Under the pieces are notes generated by a model, which saw only the letters and a list, made by a program, of their open reading frames with translations, was not told where the DNA came from and searched no databases. A stretch of DNA of 64,000 nucleotides from Buxus sempervirens (Eukaryota; Streptophyta; Magnoliopsida; Buxales; Buxaceae): positions 756,501-820,500 of the forward strand of contig OX387191.1 of the NCBI GenBank assembly GCA_947561395.2. The letters run 5' to 3'. A program made the position numbers and the translations under genes. This document shows, piece by piece, positions 12,056 to 21,783 of this stretch. How positions within the stretch are numbered: the stretch's first letter is position 1; every line of letters begins with the position of its first letter.

Positions 12056-13469
12056 GTGCTTGAGTTAGTCTGTTCCAATACAGCTTTGTCGCTAGAGGAA
12101 CAGGCAGGAGAAGATGGGAGATCCGAAGCACGGGACGATCCAAACCTGGGTTTGGAGAACTCTGAAAGCATAGCGTCAAGGGCTTTCCTCTTTTTAGACG
12201 GATAAAGGCTCCCCACACCCCCACGGTCAAGGTCCAGGTCCATAGTCTTAGATTTGGGTCCTCTGTGTTGGATCTTCGGTTTAGTTTTTTGGATGGGCTT
12301 TTTATGATGAATAAGAGGGCTTGGGTTTAATTCCTTGAGGGTTAGGTGAGGGGAAGCAGAGAGGTTGAATTTCGGGTTCGGATCCAGCCCAGGCGATCCA
12401 AACTTAAAAAAGCCAGAAACCAACAGGTTGGGGCCATTACCGGTGGGCCCATTGAACAATACAAAGTTACCGTTGTTACCACCTACAGGTGTGGTAATTG
12501 GCAGCTCATTCACGCACGTCTTTGCAGTCTGACGAGCCCCAGAAGAAGAGACAGAGAGGTGAGGCTCAGAAGCCTCTCTGCCATACGGCGGCGGCGGTGC
12601 AGTAACCGATGAGTCTTGGTTCAGCTGCACTCCTGGACCGGGTTGACTCATCAGATGCTTCGTCTTCTTCCTCCCTTCTTCAAACAGAGGGTTCCTTCTT
12701 CTCCGCATGGGAATGATCATAGACTCGTCGTATTTCCTGATATCTTCACCATTCAGGCTTGGGGATTTTCTGTCCTTGCTCAAGAACGGGCTAGGACAGG
12801 ATAGAACAGCATGACCAATGAGGCCGCAGGACATACAAAACCGAGGAAGGTTCTCATATCTGAAGTCCAGCCAAGTTCTCTCTCCTTCAATCAATTCCAA
12901 AAAAATCCCCGGGGGGATAGGTTGATCAAGGGGGAACTTGACTCGCGCAGAGACCTCGAAAGGGTTATGACTTTCATCCGATATTTCAAATTCCAGGCCT
13001 TCACCAAAAACGTTAATAAGATCAGTTAAAATTTTCCGTCATGATATCTACGCGGAAGGTTGCAGGTCCGGAGCCATATAGTAAAAGATTTGAAACCTAA
13101 CCGGATGGCTTCTTCCTCCGATTCTACCGAGTCCATGAGCAACAGGGACGAATTCAAGACCCAAGGCTGGGAGAGCAGGATTTTCTCCTTGTCCTCTTTG
13201 CTTCCAAAAACCAGCATGAATCTCCGCTGACTGATTTTGATGGTTGTAGTGATGTCAATGTTTCTCCAGAGCCTTCCACATATGTTTTTGAAAGCATTCA
13301 GCTGAAAATCTTCGTCGCATGTCTGGCAAACTACCAGGTGTTTCCATTTGTTTGATAAGCGGTTTTTATCCTCTTCGCAAATCTTGAAAACCACTTCAGG
13401 TCTTGGCGGAATGAAGAGCTCACGCAGGCTTTGAGTTAGGTCTTCCATAGAATAGCAGGCAGACGGCAC
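12052..13469 (-). pseudogene. LINE ORF1: DUF4283 and zinc-knuckle protein (one frameshift)
   Basis: ORF1 begins at 13469 with a DUF4283-type domain (..RLWRNIDITTTIKISQRRF.., KILLSQPWVLN, IWLRTCNLPRRYHDGKF). It stops at 13026 only because one T is missing from a short T run. The next frame continues directly (DLINVFGEGLEFEI) into a plant LINE zinc knuckle, CMSCGLIGHAVLSC (C-x2-C-x4-H-x4-C), and a long low-complexity tail ending at 12052. The product would be the RNA-binding partner of ORF2 in the retrotransposition particle. Its stop overlaps the ORF2 start by four bases, an arrangement suited to termination-reinitiation. Confidence 0.85.
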
Positions 13470-13653
13470 AGGGCTAAAAGGAAACCGAAATCGAAGATGA
13501 GCACCAATACCAACACAGAGGTGAGACTAAGACCGCAGGAAGGACCGAGAACCGCTTGGGGAGGGGGAGCCTTAGAGGGTTAGTGTGATCTCATAGGTGG
13601 GAGCGCACAGAGATAAAAGGGTCGAGATCCTAGGAAACCTGGAGCCGAACTTC

Positions 13654-14195
13654 CTGCCCCCTATATTAAACTCAATAATGATGGCGCTTTCCGTTCCTCT
13701 TCTACGAAGGCAGGTGCTGGAGGCATTTGTCGAAATGCAGAAGGTCTTTTTCTTGGAGCTTTTTCTGTCACAGCAAAGGTGAATACTGCCATTGAAGCTG
13801 AAGCCACAGCTGCTCTAGAAGGCCTACGGTTAGCTAAAGCATTGGGTCACTCTCATATCATCCTTGAAGCCGACTGTCTACCTCTCATCCATCTTCTATT
13901 GAAGCCATCAAAAGAAGGCCCGTGGAGAATTAAGGAGCTCTTGGCTTCAATCCGAATTTTATGCTCCTCTTTCATCCATGTTAAATTTGTGCATACTTTC
14001 CCAGAAGCAAATCACGCAGCTGACCTATTAGCCAATTTTGCTATTGATTTCTATGATTGCACGGTTTGCACCTGGATCCGAATTGTTCCTCCCTTTCTCA
14101 GTCTCTGTTTATTAGATGACCTTAGAGGCCGAGTGTATGTAAGACGTTCTAATTTGAATATATAATTTTTTGTGCTGGTTGCCCATCAAAAAAAT
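13654..14195 (+). pseudogene. LINE RNase H remnant in unit B
   Basis: Counterpart of 4705-5236. The reading frame from about 13660 to 14165 is open throughout: LNNDGAF, AGAGGICRNAEGLFLGAF, IEAEATAALEGLRLAKALGHSH, PSKEGPWRIKELLASIR, PEANHAADLLANFAIDF, ending ..RSNLNI. It begins inside the RNase H domain, so it is a 5'-truncated LINE piece and not a gene. It has two extra codons (TV or VC in DCTVCTW) relative to the A copy. It ends in an A-rich tail near 14195, followed by the shared unit end. Confidence 0.75.
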
Positions 14196-14771
14196 TAAAA
14201 AAAAGCCTTTACATTTAAGTGGAAGTTTACTGTTCCAGTACTTAAGCGTACAATTCTACCCTTTGCAAACCCATTTTCTAACATCCCTTACCAAAAATAC
14301 CCTTTTCCCTCTTGCCTTCGTTCCTTGCCCTAATCGACAAAACAGAAAAATCCACCGCTGAACGGCGACCATCAAATTAGAAACCACTGGCGAACAATGA
14401 CCCAAAAGCACAGCCTAACCTACAATTTGGGAAGTATACATTCGCAACATGTAAGAGGGAAAGTGAAGATTCAGTTTTTTAGAATATCTCTCCATTTCCT
14501 TAATCAGTAGATTTGTTAGCGAAAATGATTCCAATATATACAGAAGATTTTGAGGAAAAAATTTACCAAGAATCTGAATTTTAAACTACAATTAAAAAAA
14601 ATACAAACTCAAGTAATTCGCCGTCTGTTTGTATGTACGAGACTCACGAACTAAACTCCCTGTGATTTGAAAATCACTGGAGATTTTCAAATCGAGACGC
14701 TAATGTGCGCCCAGTCGAGTCTCTGTCCCGACAGTAGGAACAAGAAGTGACCCACATAGAGCTCAAACAAT

Positions 14772-15060
14772 TTAAGCTTGAAAACTCCATATATCGTTGG
14801 CGTTGCCATTGTAGTTCGCACCGTAGGTGTCCGGATTGAACCTCTCGAGACTCATGTAAGCGCAGGTACCCACATATGAGTTGCAGACTTGCAGGGATCG
14901 AACGTCCGGCACATGATCTTGCTCACTCCAAAATCGGCAATGTCTCCGCCGGGCTTCTTGAAGCTCTGGTGGCACTGGATGACAAAAGGTGAGTCCGTCC
15001 GACTGAGGATATCCATCTCGAGGGCGAAGAAGGCTGACAGAGGATATCCACCCTCTACGT
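14772..15060 (-). pseudogene. MAPKK (MKK7/MKK9-like) gene fragment
   Basis: Minus-strand fragment of a plant MAP kinase kinase. It runs EMDILSRTDSPFVIQCHQSF, then GGDI joined directly to ADFGVSKIMCRTFDPC, and after a frameshift near 14893 continues NSYVGTCAYMSLERFNPDTYG..DIWS. The join removes the catalytic-loop region (hinge to HRDLKP), about 240 nt in intact family members. The fragment stops at a TAA just after DIWS. The start of the gene and the C-terminal lobe are absent. It cannot make a kinase. MKK7/MKK9 genes are intronless, so this need not be a processed copy. Confidence 0.8.
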
Positions 15061-15252
15061 GCGTAACAAAAGAATTAGACACCCCTTTCCAAAATAAAAT
15101 GTTACAGTGGAAAATATTTTCTCGAAGAAAAAATTCCAAGAAAAAATTTTCATTCTTTGTTTTTTCCAAGTGTTTGGATGTAACATGGAAAATGTTTTAG
15201 AATTTTATTCTTTTTTCTTCTCTTATATAATTGCAACTAAAAACACCTTTCC

Positions 15253-16262
15253 CTAAGGACTAAAGTGGCTTGAAGCCCTAGCCAATTCAATCCCAGAGAA
15301 CAACAGTAACACCCCAAGTATTCCAATCGGGAATATTACCAAAAAATATATATATATTCCAATTGGGAACTGATTCAAGATGCTCACGGAGTTCCCAAAA
15401 ACCAATCCGAGAATCAATTTCCCAATTCCTAGAGATAGCACTGGAGCCCCACTTCGTCCACCAAATCGGTACTGCCCCGCTAAACCTCCAGCTCCATGGT
15501 AGACGGGCATTGCTCCAAACTAGCATCCCGCCAAGTTCATAGCTCCAACATTGATAGAAACCGCCGTCGCTGATACCTCCCTATATGGAAAAAGATCAGC
15601 AGACAATTTGCACATGGCGATCACCGAATTCAGAACGGATAGTGCAATCTGAGGGATTGCAGCTCGAAGAAATTCGGTTTTTCAGTCATCCCATGTGATC
15701 TTTATCACATGAATACTCGAAGGGTCGAATTTGAGGTGTTTAATAATGGAAGGATTCCGAAGAAAACATAGTAGCAATCCGAACAGGAAAACCAAAAGGC
15801 TAGCTGGAATTGCAGATAAGACACGCAATCTCCGGTGAGGATGAGGAGGAGGACGAGAGGGGTCAGTGGAAGCCACGACTTCTTCTGATTCAAGCAGAGA
15901 ATCTTCTTCGTTGACTACATCACCGGAACCAGTAACTAGGATTACAAAGACGAGCGTAGAGAGAGCAAGTATAAGACCATCAAGGCCAAGCCAAGGGCGA
16001 GGACTGGTTGCTTTTCCAGTGGTGAAGTTCTGATTGTAGCGACTGTATTTGATGGCAGAGAAGGCAAAGGAGAGGCCTTGGGAGAGTTGGATTCCACGAA
16101 CGACAGGGAGAGGAATGAAGTGATAGAAGACAGACATGAGACCAGTGACGCCGAGAATGAAGAGGACGGAAGCGGTAGAAATCCCAGCGGCCATGATCTT
16201 GGGGACTGTTCGGTAGGTCTGGGATTCGGAGATGGTGACGGCAGCAATCGACTTCATTCGTT
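15253..16262 (-). pseudogene. Molybdate transporter (MOT1-like) pseudogene
   Basis: Begins inside the protein at MKSIAAVTISES and continues with GLMSVFYHFIPLPVVRGIQL, QGLSFAFSAIKY and PRPWLGLDGLILAL, all highly characteristic of MOT1-type molybdate transporters of the sulfate-transporter superfamily. The frame breaks at about 15682, where TGA replaces a codon after ITWDD. It resumes in another frame (FLRAAIPQIALSVLNSVIAMCKLSADLFP..), meets an in-frame TAG near 15528, and continues GAMPVYHGAGGLAGQYRFGGRSGAPV. A short insertion doubles the FPIGI region near 15350. The N-terminal membrane segments and the last part of the C-terminus are missing. Family members are about 450 aa in one exon; this copy is clearly dead. 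Confidence 0.85.
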
Positions 16263-16392
16263 GTGCCCTAGGAGGAGGACGAAAACACAAGACTCACCGA
16301 ACTACCTTCATCGAAGACGTCGTCGTGCCCTGGTAGGAGGAAAAACAGAGCCGAAGTCGAGGAGGAAGAGAGTCAAAACACGGGTTTGCCCT

Positions 16393-16439
16393 GGCGGAAA
16401 ATAACTTCCGCTAAATTTTAGCGGAAGTTATTTTCCGCC
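16393..16439. repeat. 47-bp near-perfect palindrome
   Basis: Arms 16393-16415 and 16417-16439 are exact reverse complements (23 bp each: ggcggaaaataacttccgct then aaa) around a single T. It abuts the upstream edge of the MOT1 fragment inside the proposed transposon end. Confidence 0.9.
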
Positions 16440-17162
16440 GATTTTCCGTCAATTAGGAAAAAATTTTCCATTAATTTTCATTTTCCACCGAAACAAACGT
16501 TCGGAAAATTTCAAAATTCTAGAAATATTTTCTTTTCCTTATTTTCCGGTGAAACAAACAAAGCCTAAGAGTTAGTTATGATACTCATATACATGGCAAT
16601 AATAAACCTTGGTATTGGAATCAGTTGGGAAAAATTTAGAAGGTGTTTCAAGTATAAAATGTCAAGCAGAAAACAGAGAACTTGACCATTCTTTTCATAT
16701 TCATCCCTGCGATTACTTACGACGCAAACTAATACAACGTTTCTGTAGGTAGAGGATTGACTGCTCACTGTTATCCTCCTTTTACCAGTTCCGTTTTCTC
16801 TAAGAATTGAAGATACGAAGAGCTGCCATGTGGATGCACCGGTGACTAAACCTTACTCGTCATTTAAGTGATGTAGATCCATTTTTGTTAAGTCCTAGAT
16901 TATTCTTTCATCTCTCCATGTCAATGTCAATGTTAAGTTCTTGAAATTTTCAACAAAAATCCTGAATACATATGCATCTGATCAGTACAACTACAGTTGA
17001 CTTAAATTTGTCTTAGATTATCCTTTCACCGCCAAAATTTTACGTCTCTTATCAAGTGATATCAATTCATCCGCTTAACCACCATGGCTCTTACTGCACA
17101 AGAAAGAAATGAAAAATACTATTACAAGCTAATGTTCTGTGCTCCTTAAGTAACCATGTCAT

Positions 17163-17262
17163 TACCTATTAGCAGATTCAACGGCCATTGCCAGACAAGT
17201 AAAGAAGGAGCAATCAAACCTTCGACAAGCACAAGTTTGTTCGAGCTGCTACAGTGCTTCAC
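17163..17262 (-). pseudogene. Third, degenerate BMT5-like exon relic
   Basis: Read on the minus strand, it gives KHCSSSNKLVLVEG, then after small indels DCSFFTCLAMAVESAN and a donor-like AATAG/GTAATG. This aligns base by base with the end of exon 1 of the two BMT5-like genes (KHYSSCHKILLVGEGDFSFAACLAGAF, ATAG/GTAATG). Divergence is much greater than between copies A and B. No matching exon 2 or 3 was recognised downstream. It sits between the duplicated block and SUFE1, where an older family member may have lain. Confidence 0.6.
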
Positions 17263-19367
17263 CCATTGATTACCTTTTAACTTCTTCATATCCGAGCTCC
17301 ATAAGTTCCTCAGCACCGGGCTATTTTGATCGATTCCAAAGTCAAATAAATAGGAAGTCTTTTCAATTCACAATACAATAACAAAATGGATTAACTTCCC
17401 TGACAAATGGATATCCACAGCACTTCTGCAAGAGAATTATCAGTCCGTTAAAGCTTAAAGGTCTACTCTGAGGCCAAATGCCCCACCAATTTTTTGTCAA
17501 ACTGATTGACTCGACTTAGAAAAACTTTAGAGAATTTGTGCTCAACAGTAACATTAAATGTAACTGAGCATTTTTCTTTCCTAGAATGCACATGGAACTA
17601 GCCTGCTTCCTTGTCTAGGATACCAACTTTCACAGTATATAGTGGCAATTGAAATCAATGCTGTGAAAAATGGAAAAGAGAAGGCTCAATACCAATCTAC
17701 GATAGCAAGACGTTGTATTGTGTGTGTAGAAGAGGAAGAGACAACAGAACACTGGACAGCTGTAAACCCATAATCATTTGAATATTGTCTTTGACAGGTT
17801 CATGTAAGTAAATGACCCATTTTGGCAGGGATTCAATTAGGTTTGGATTCTCTGTTCAGTATTAACTATTGGAATCGGCATCAATGAATTTCAAGAAAAC
17901 CATCCCTACATCAGTACAGGGAGGGCAATCAGAAAAATAATTGACATTAAAAAGGAAAAACAAGTGCTATTTGAGAGTAAAAGATACGACAACTGTAGTC
18001 TAAGACAGCATCTATTTTCGATGGAATTTGCTCAAGCCTGAAGAGACTTTCCTCTTCTTCTTTTTTTCTCCTTTCCTTCAAATAGGGTATTTGTATTATT
18101 GTGCCTAAGCACTATGAAAGTTTTCATCCATTTTTTAGTACCAGAACCAACGCTTGGGGCAAAATAAGAAACTGTGGCCAGACCTTAATAAAATAAAAAA
18201 GGTCAGTGAAATGAATCACTAGAACAAATGCACAACTCTACGTGATACAAAAAGAGAGTCAAGGTCAAATATGTTCAATTAAACTAACAAAAAAAGAATG
18301 GAAACCGAAAGTAAGTGCAGTAAAGAGGACAAGCAGAAAAGCTTAAGATATTATGAGACATATTATCTCACATCCTAAGATTATTTGCAAGGAAATCCCA
18401 TATGCAAGAGATAAACTGGTACGCCAAGTCACTCGATTCCAACATTTTCTAGCTCCTGCTTTCTTATCAATGTTCATCCCCTCATATCAATTGTTACTAC
18501 TTCAAGACCACTACAAATGACTCCAATCTCAAATAAAATTCAGCCAAAAAAAAATGGAAATCTAATATAAGTGCAGGAAGAAGGCAGACCAACAGGGAGA
18601 CAGCTCAAAAAATGAGAAAAAAGAAGTCCAGATGCAAGAACAAACCAGCACACAAACTATCAAGAGACGCCAATGCTTTACAGGCCTTGCTATGTTCTCA
18701 ATGTTCATCCCACAAGATCGACCACTCGCATCAAAAGACTCCATGTAGCTGAAGACAAATTTTCATCCCACCAAACAAATGACTCTCATTGAGTGTAAAA
18801 CAATTAAACTAAGATATTTAACACAATCTAGGTTGCTACTGCTAGTAAGGGATTTTTTCTTCTTTTCTGGGTATTAAGGGAAGGGGGACTGGGGGTGAAG
18901 GTAGGATTCGATCCTAGGCCTCAGGTACAACCATCCTGAGGCTAGTAAAGGAATGTTTTGACTTATGTGCATCTTTCCAGGGAGAGAAAAGAGAGAACTC
19001 ACAACTAGATATCATCTAGGGGTGGCTCAGATAGCTATCTCAAGCATGCTTCCTCTTCTTCTTCTTCCTTATTATGATGAGGCCAAGCTATGAACCTTTT
19101 AATGATTACACATGGCATCTTCAAGTCTTACTTGAAAATAAAAATGTTTCAGCAATTAAAAACACAATTTAGCAGCAATAAACTTATCTGGACTAAAATC
19201 TGTGACAGAATCCACACCCTAAGAATTCACTTGTGCATGATTAAGCCATATAATGATCATAATTTATCACGTTATCAAACTAATAGACAAACGGCTTTGG
19301 ATATTAGAAAGCAAAACACAGAAAACACGCAGTAGAAGATTTAACACAGGGGAAGGAAAAAAGAACC
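17263..19367. other. Intergenic, no gene recognised
   Basis: AT-rich DNA with no ORF that looks real. A short C/G-richer stretch at about 18885-18945 (tgaggtaggattcgatcctaggcctcagg-like) has local self-complementarity but no clear class. Confidence 0.5.
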
Positions 19368-19373
19368 TTTATT
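19368..19373 (-). promoter_or_regulatory. Possible polyadenylation signal of SUFE1
   Basis: AATAAA on the minus strand, about 20 nt past the SUFE1 stop codon, followed by U/A-rich sequence. Position and sequence fit a plant near-upstream element, though such hexamers are frequent by chance. Confidence 0.35.
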
Positions 19374-19392
19374 TTTCATTTTTGAAATCACT

Positions 19393-20469
19393 TTATCTAC
19401 TGCCAACTTCAGTTGGAGTTTTAGCAATGATCGAAAGAGCGTGTAATCCACTCTCTAACTCCTCTTTCAATAGATCGTAAATGAGCCGATGCCTCTTCAC
19501 CAAACTTTTCCCTTCAAACTCTTCCGAAACGATTCTCAGATTGAAATGCGTCTCACCTGCGTATCCTCTGACACCTTCGTGACCTGCGTGCTGATAAGAG
19601 ATGTCTTCAACTTCCAACTCCACAGGATGAAGCTCCTTCTTCAATCTATCCTTAATCCTCTCTCCTCTGCTTCCCAAATTCCCACTCGGATTCAACGCAG
19701 TTTCACTAGTTCCACCTTTACCTGATGTCAAACCCTCTCTACCCTCCAAATTCTCACCAACATTTTCATTCGGCAGACTTGAATCCATACTCTCGACCTC
19801 GTTTCCAAGCCCAGATCCCTCGCCCCCTGTAGACCCATCACCCTTTTCAGCTTCCACGTAGAGTTGTAACGCTTTCTTTTGCATCAATTTCAACATATTC
19901 AGGAACCCATTATTCCTCGAAGGGGTTAGACTCTGCTGGAGCCCAAGCATCACAACAAAATCCGGCGAAACCTTCAAAATCTCTGGTACGGGTCGACCTG
20001 AAAACCCTTGAACAAGAAGGGCAGCGAGTCCTTTGGTGAGAACAGAGTCCGAATCGGCTTCGAATTGGACGTTCCTGTTCGAATCGAGGTAGGCCCTGAC
20101 CCAAACCTGAGAGACGCATCCCTGCACCTTGTTCTCGCTGGTCTTGAACCGTGCATCGAGAGGAGCGAGGTTTCGACCGTAGAACAGGAGCTGCTCATAT
20201 TTAGCTTTGGGCTCTTTTACGGCTCGGAATAGCTCTACGATCTCCCGAAGCTTTGGCGGTAGTTCTTCGATGGGCTGCATAGAAGCGGGAGCGACAGACG
20301 AAGAAGAAGCTGTGGTTTTAGTGGGTATTCTCTGAATTGAGATAGACGAAAAGGAGAGTTTCGATGGATATGATACGAATGAAATTAGGGTTTCGGAGAC
20401 AGGAATTCTAGATTTGAGATACTGAGGGATTTGATGAGAAAATAAACGGAACGAAGAGGAAATCGACAT
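19393..20469 (-). CDS. SUFE1: SufE-like protein 1 with BolA domain, organellar
   Basis: Single-exon gene, 358 aa. It activates the cysteine desulfurase (NFS2 in plastids, NFS1 in mitochondria) for Fe-S cluster assembly. Residues 1-63 are rich in Ser, Thr and basic residues, with few acids, as expected for a plastid/mitochondrial transit peptide. The SufE domain is about residues 65-205, with the sulfur-accepting cysteine at 118 in VQGCVSQVW. A Gly/Ser-rich acidic linker (210-265) leads to a BolA domain (about 268-348: RIKDRLKKEL, HFNLRIVSEEFEGKSLVKRHRLIY). This SufE-BolA fusion is typical of plant SUFE1, an essential gene in Arabidopsis. The full-length start at 20469 is chosen because it supplies the transit peptide. 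A TATAAA lies about 27 nt upstream of it, oddly close. No break is seen. Confidence 0.95.
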   Translation of the reverse strand: MSISSSFRLFSHQIPQYLKSRIPVSETLISFVSYPSKLSFSSISIQRIPTKTTASSSSVAPASMQPIEELPPKLREIVELFRAVKEPKAKYEQLLFYGRNLAPLDARFKTSENKVQGCVSQVWVRAYLDSNRNVQFEADSDSVLTKGLAALLVQGFSGRPVPEILKVSPDFVVMLGLQQSLTPSRNNGFLNMLKLMQKKALQLYVEAEKGDGSTGGEGSGLGNEVESMDSSLPNENVGENLEGREGLTSGKGGTSETALNPSGNLGSRGERIKDRLKKELHPVELEVEDISYQHAGHEGVRGYAGETHFNLRIVSEEFEGKSLVKRHRLIYDLLKEELESGLHALSIIAKTPTEVGSR

Positions 20470-21783
20470 GGATTAAGAGATCTGAGTTTTTATAAAGAGA
20501 AGTCCGGACGAGCCTACGGCAATGGGAACAAGTTGCAGAATTTGCTGCACCTCACACATCGGGACGAATATATAACATGGTGATTGGCGATTGTGAGCCG
20601 TAGCCTTCCACATGTCATGATGCTAGAAGCAACGTCTAAACTATGAGAGCAAAGTAGGAAAATTTTTTGCAGAACAAAAAACTGGTATTTCAGATTTAAA
20701 AACCTAAAATGTTGGGTTGCCGGAATCAAATTTATTACTAGACCATTGTTTTTAACACACGTTGGGAAGATTTTGTCCTGCCGTTCAAAATAACTACCAG
20801 GTGGCACAGGCAATATTTTACGTATCCAATTGAAATAGGGATGTGAGTAAATGGTTCCAAAGTGAAAATAAGAAGACACATGTACCCTCATAAAAAATCC
20901 GGCGATAAGGACATATCAGAAAAAAAGTTATATTGGAACTATGTATGGTAGGGGTCCAACTCTCTACCCAAAAAGTAAAAATGGTAAGGGTTCAGCTTGG
21001 TTTGGTTAAAATCAAGACCAATTGACCCAAATCAACTAAGATTGGTTTAGTTTGGATTTCAAAATATATTGTTTGATTTTGGTTTTAACATAGATAACCC
21101 CAAACTAATTTGGATTGGTTTTTGGTTGATGTATTAATCGAACCAAACCGAACAAAAACCAGACTTAAAAATATGTTCCACTAAACTAAACCCAACCAAA
21201 ACTATGTGTATACATTCAGTTTGATTTTCGATTTGGAGAGATCAGTTCTCAATTTGGTTCAGCTCATTTTAGGTTGAAAGTGATTTACTTTCAATTTGAT
21301 GTCAAACTGAACCACAGTTCGAGCTAATGAAGGGATACGGTACGTGTTTTGTGCCTTCTACCCTTTTTTCTTCAGCCGAATAAAGGACAAACCAAAACAC
21401 AATGACTTCGTTAACGCTAGAATAAAATGTCAAACGGCAAGCCTGTGAAACTATTCCCGTACTCCAAAATTCAAAATAGTGCATCTCTCATATAAATAAA
21501 TCAGTATATCCAGCCGCAAAATAAGGATAAATAACAGCAAATCCAAGTTCACGCCATGCCCCATAACTCCAAAACTGGAATGGCCACCAACCGGCATGTA
21601 GATAATGACATGATATTTCCTGATTTGGGTAAAACTCTCTCTCTCAACGATCTTTCAGGTCAAAAAGATGCACCAACAGAAAGAAATGGACAAATAAAAT
21701 CAGCTGCGCCTCATCAAGTCAATGTACAAACCATTGCATGATACTTTCAGTGTGGCTTGGATTAGTAAGTACCTCAAACTGAC
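20470..21783. other. Intergenic: SUFE1 promoter side and UKL 3' side
   Basis: No supportable gene. About 20990-21300 is rich in repeated aaccRaaY / ggtttggtt motifs on both strands, of the kind found in small hAT-type elements, but I could not fix termini or a target duplication. A 125-codon minus ORF at 20514-20891 lacks any recognisable motif. Confidence 0.5.

Larger units (their letters stand above)
7891..13651 (-). mobile_element. Near full-length L1-type LINE inserted in unit B
   Basis: Minus-strand non-LTR retrotransposon of about 5.76 kb. It has a 5' leader (13470-13651), ORF1 (13469-12052), ORF2 (12055-7938), a short 3' UTR and a poly(A) tail, seen as T's at about 7893-7911. It interrupts the duplicated unit: left-flank sequence matches unit A up to 4458 and right-flank sequence resumes at 4704. 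Insertion therefore came after the duplication and went with loss of about 245 bp of target. No convincing target-site duplication is seen; at most cttcct is shared. Each ORF has one frameshift, so it is probably inactive but recent. Confidence 0.9.
5361..14302. repeat. Tandem segmental duplication, unit B (split by a LINE)
   Basis: Second copy of the 1553-5334 unit. Matching runs from 5361 to about 7890 and resumes at 13652-14302. The gap is a 5.8-kb LINE. It also carries insertions missing from A: a hairpin MITE at 5512-5658, a half copy of the same MITE at 7670-7735, and a LINE-tail micro-insertion at 5764-5778. About 245 bp corresponding to 4459-4703 is missing at the LINE site. Confidence 0.85.
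15169..16567. mobile_element. Candidate gene-capturing DNA transposon around the MOT1 fragment
   Basis: The left edge (about 15169, gtgtttggatgtaacatgg then aaaatgtttt) and the reverse complement of the right edge (about 16567, tttgtttgtttcaccgg then aaaataagg) share a GTTTG..(C)CATGG/CCGG..AAAAT pattern and agaatttt. They are inverted with respect to each other and enclose the MOT1 fragment, as in Pack-type elements. No target duplication could be fixed, so this is only a proposal. Confidence 0.35.
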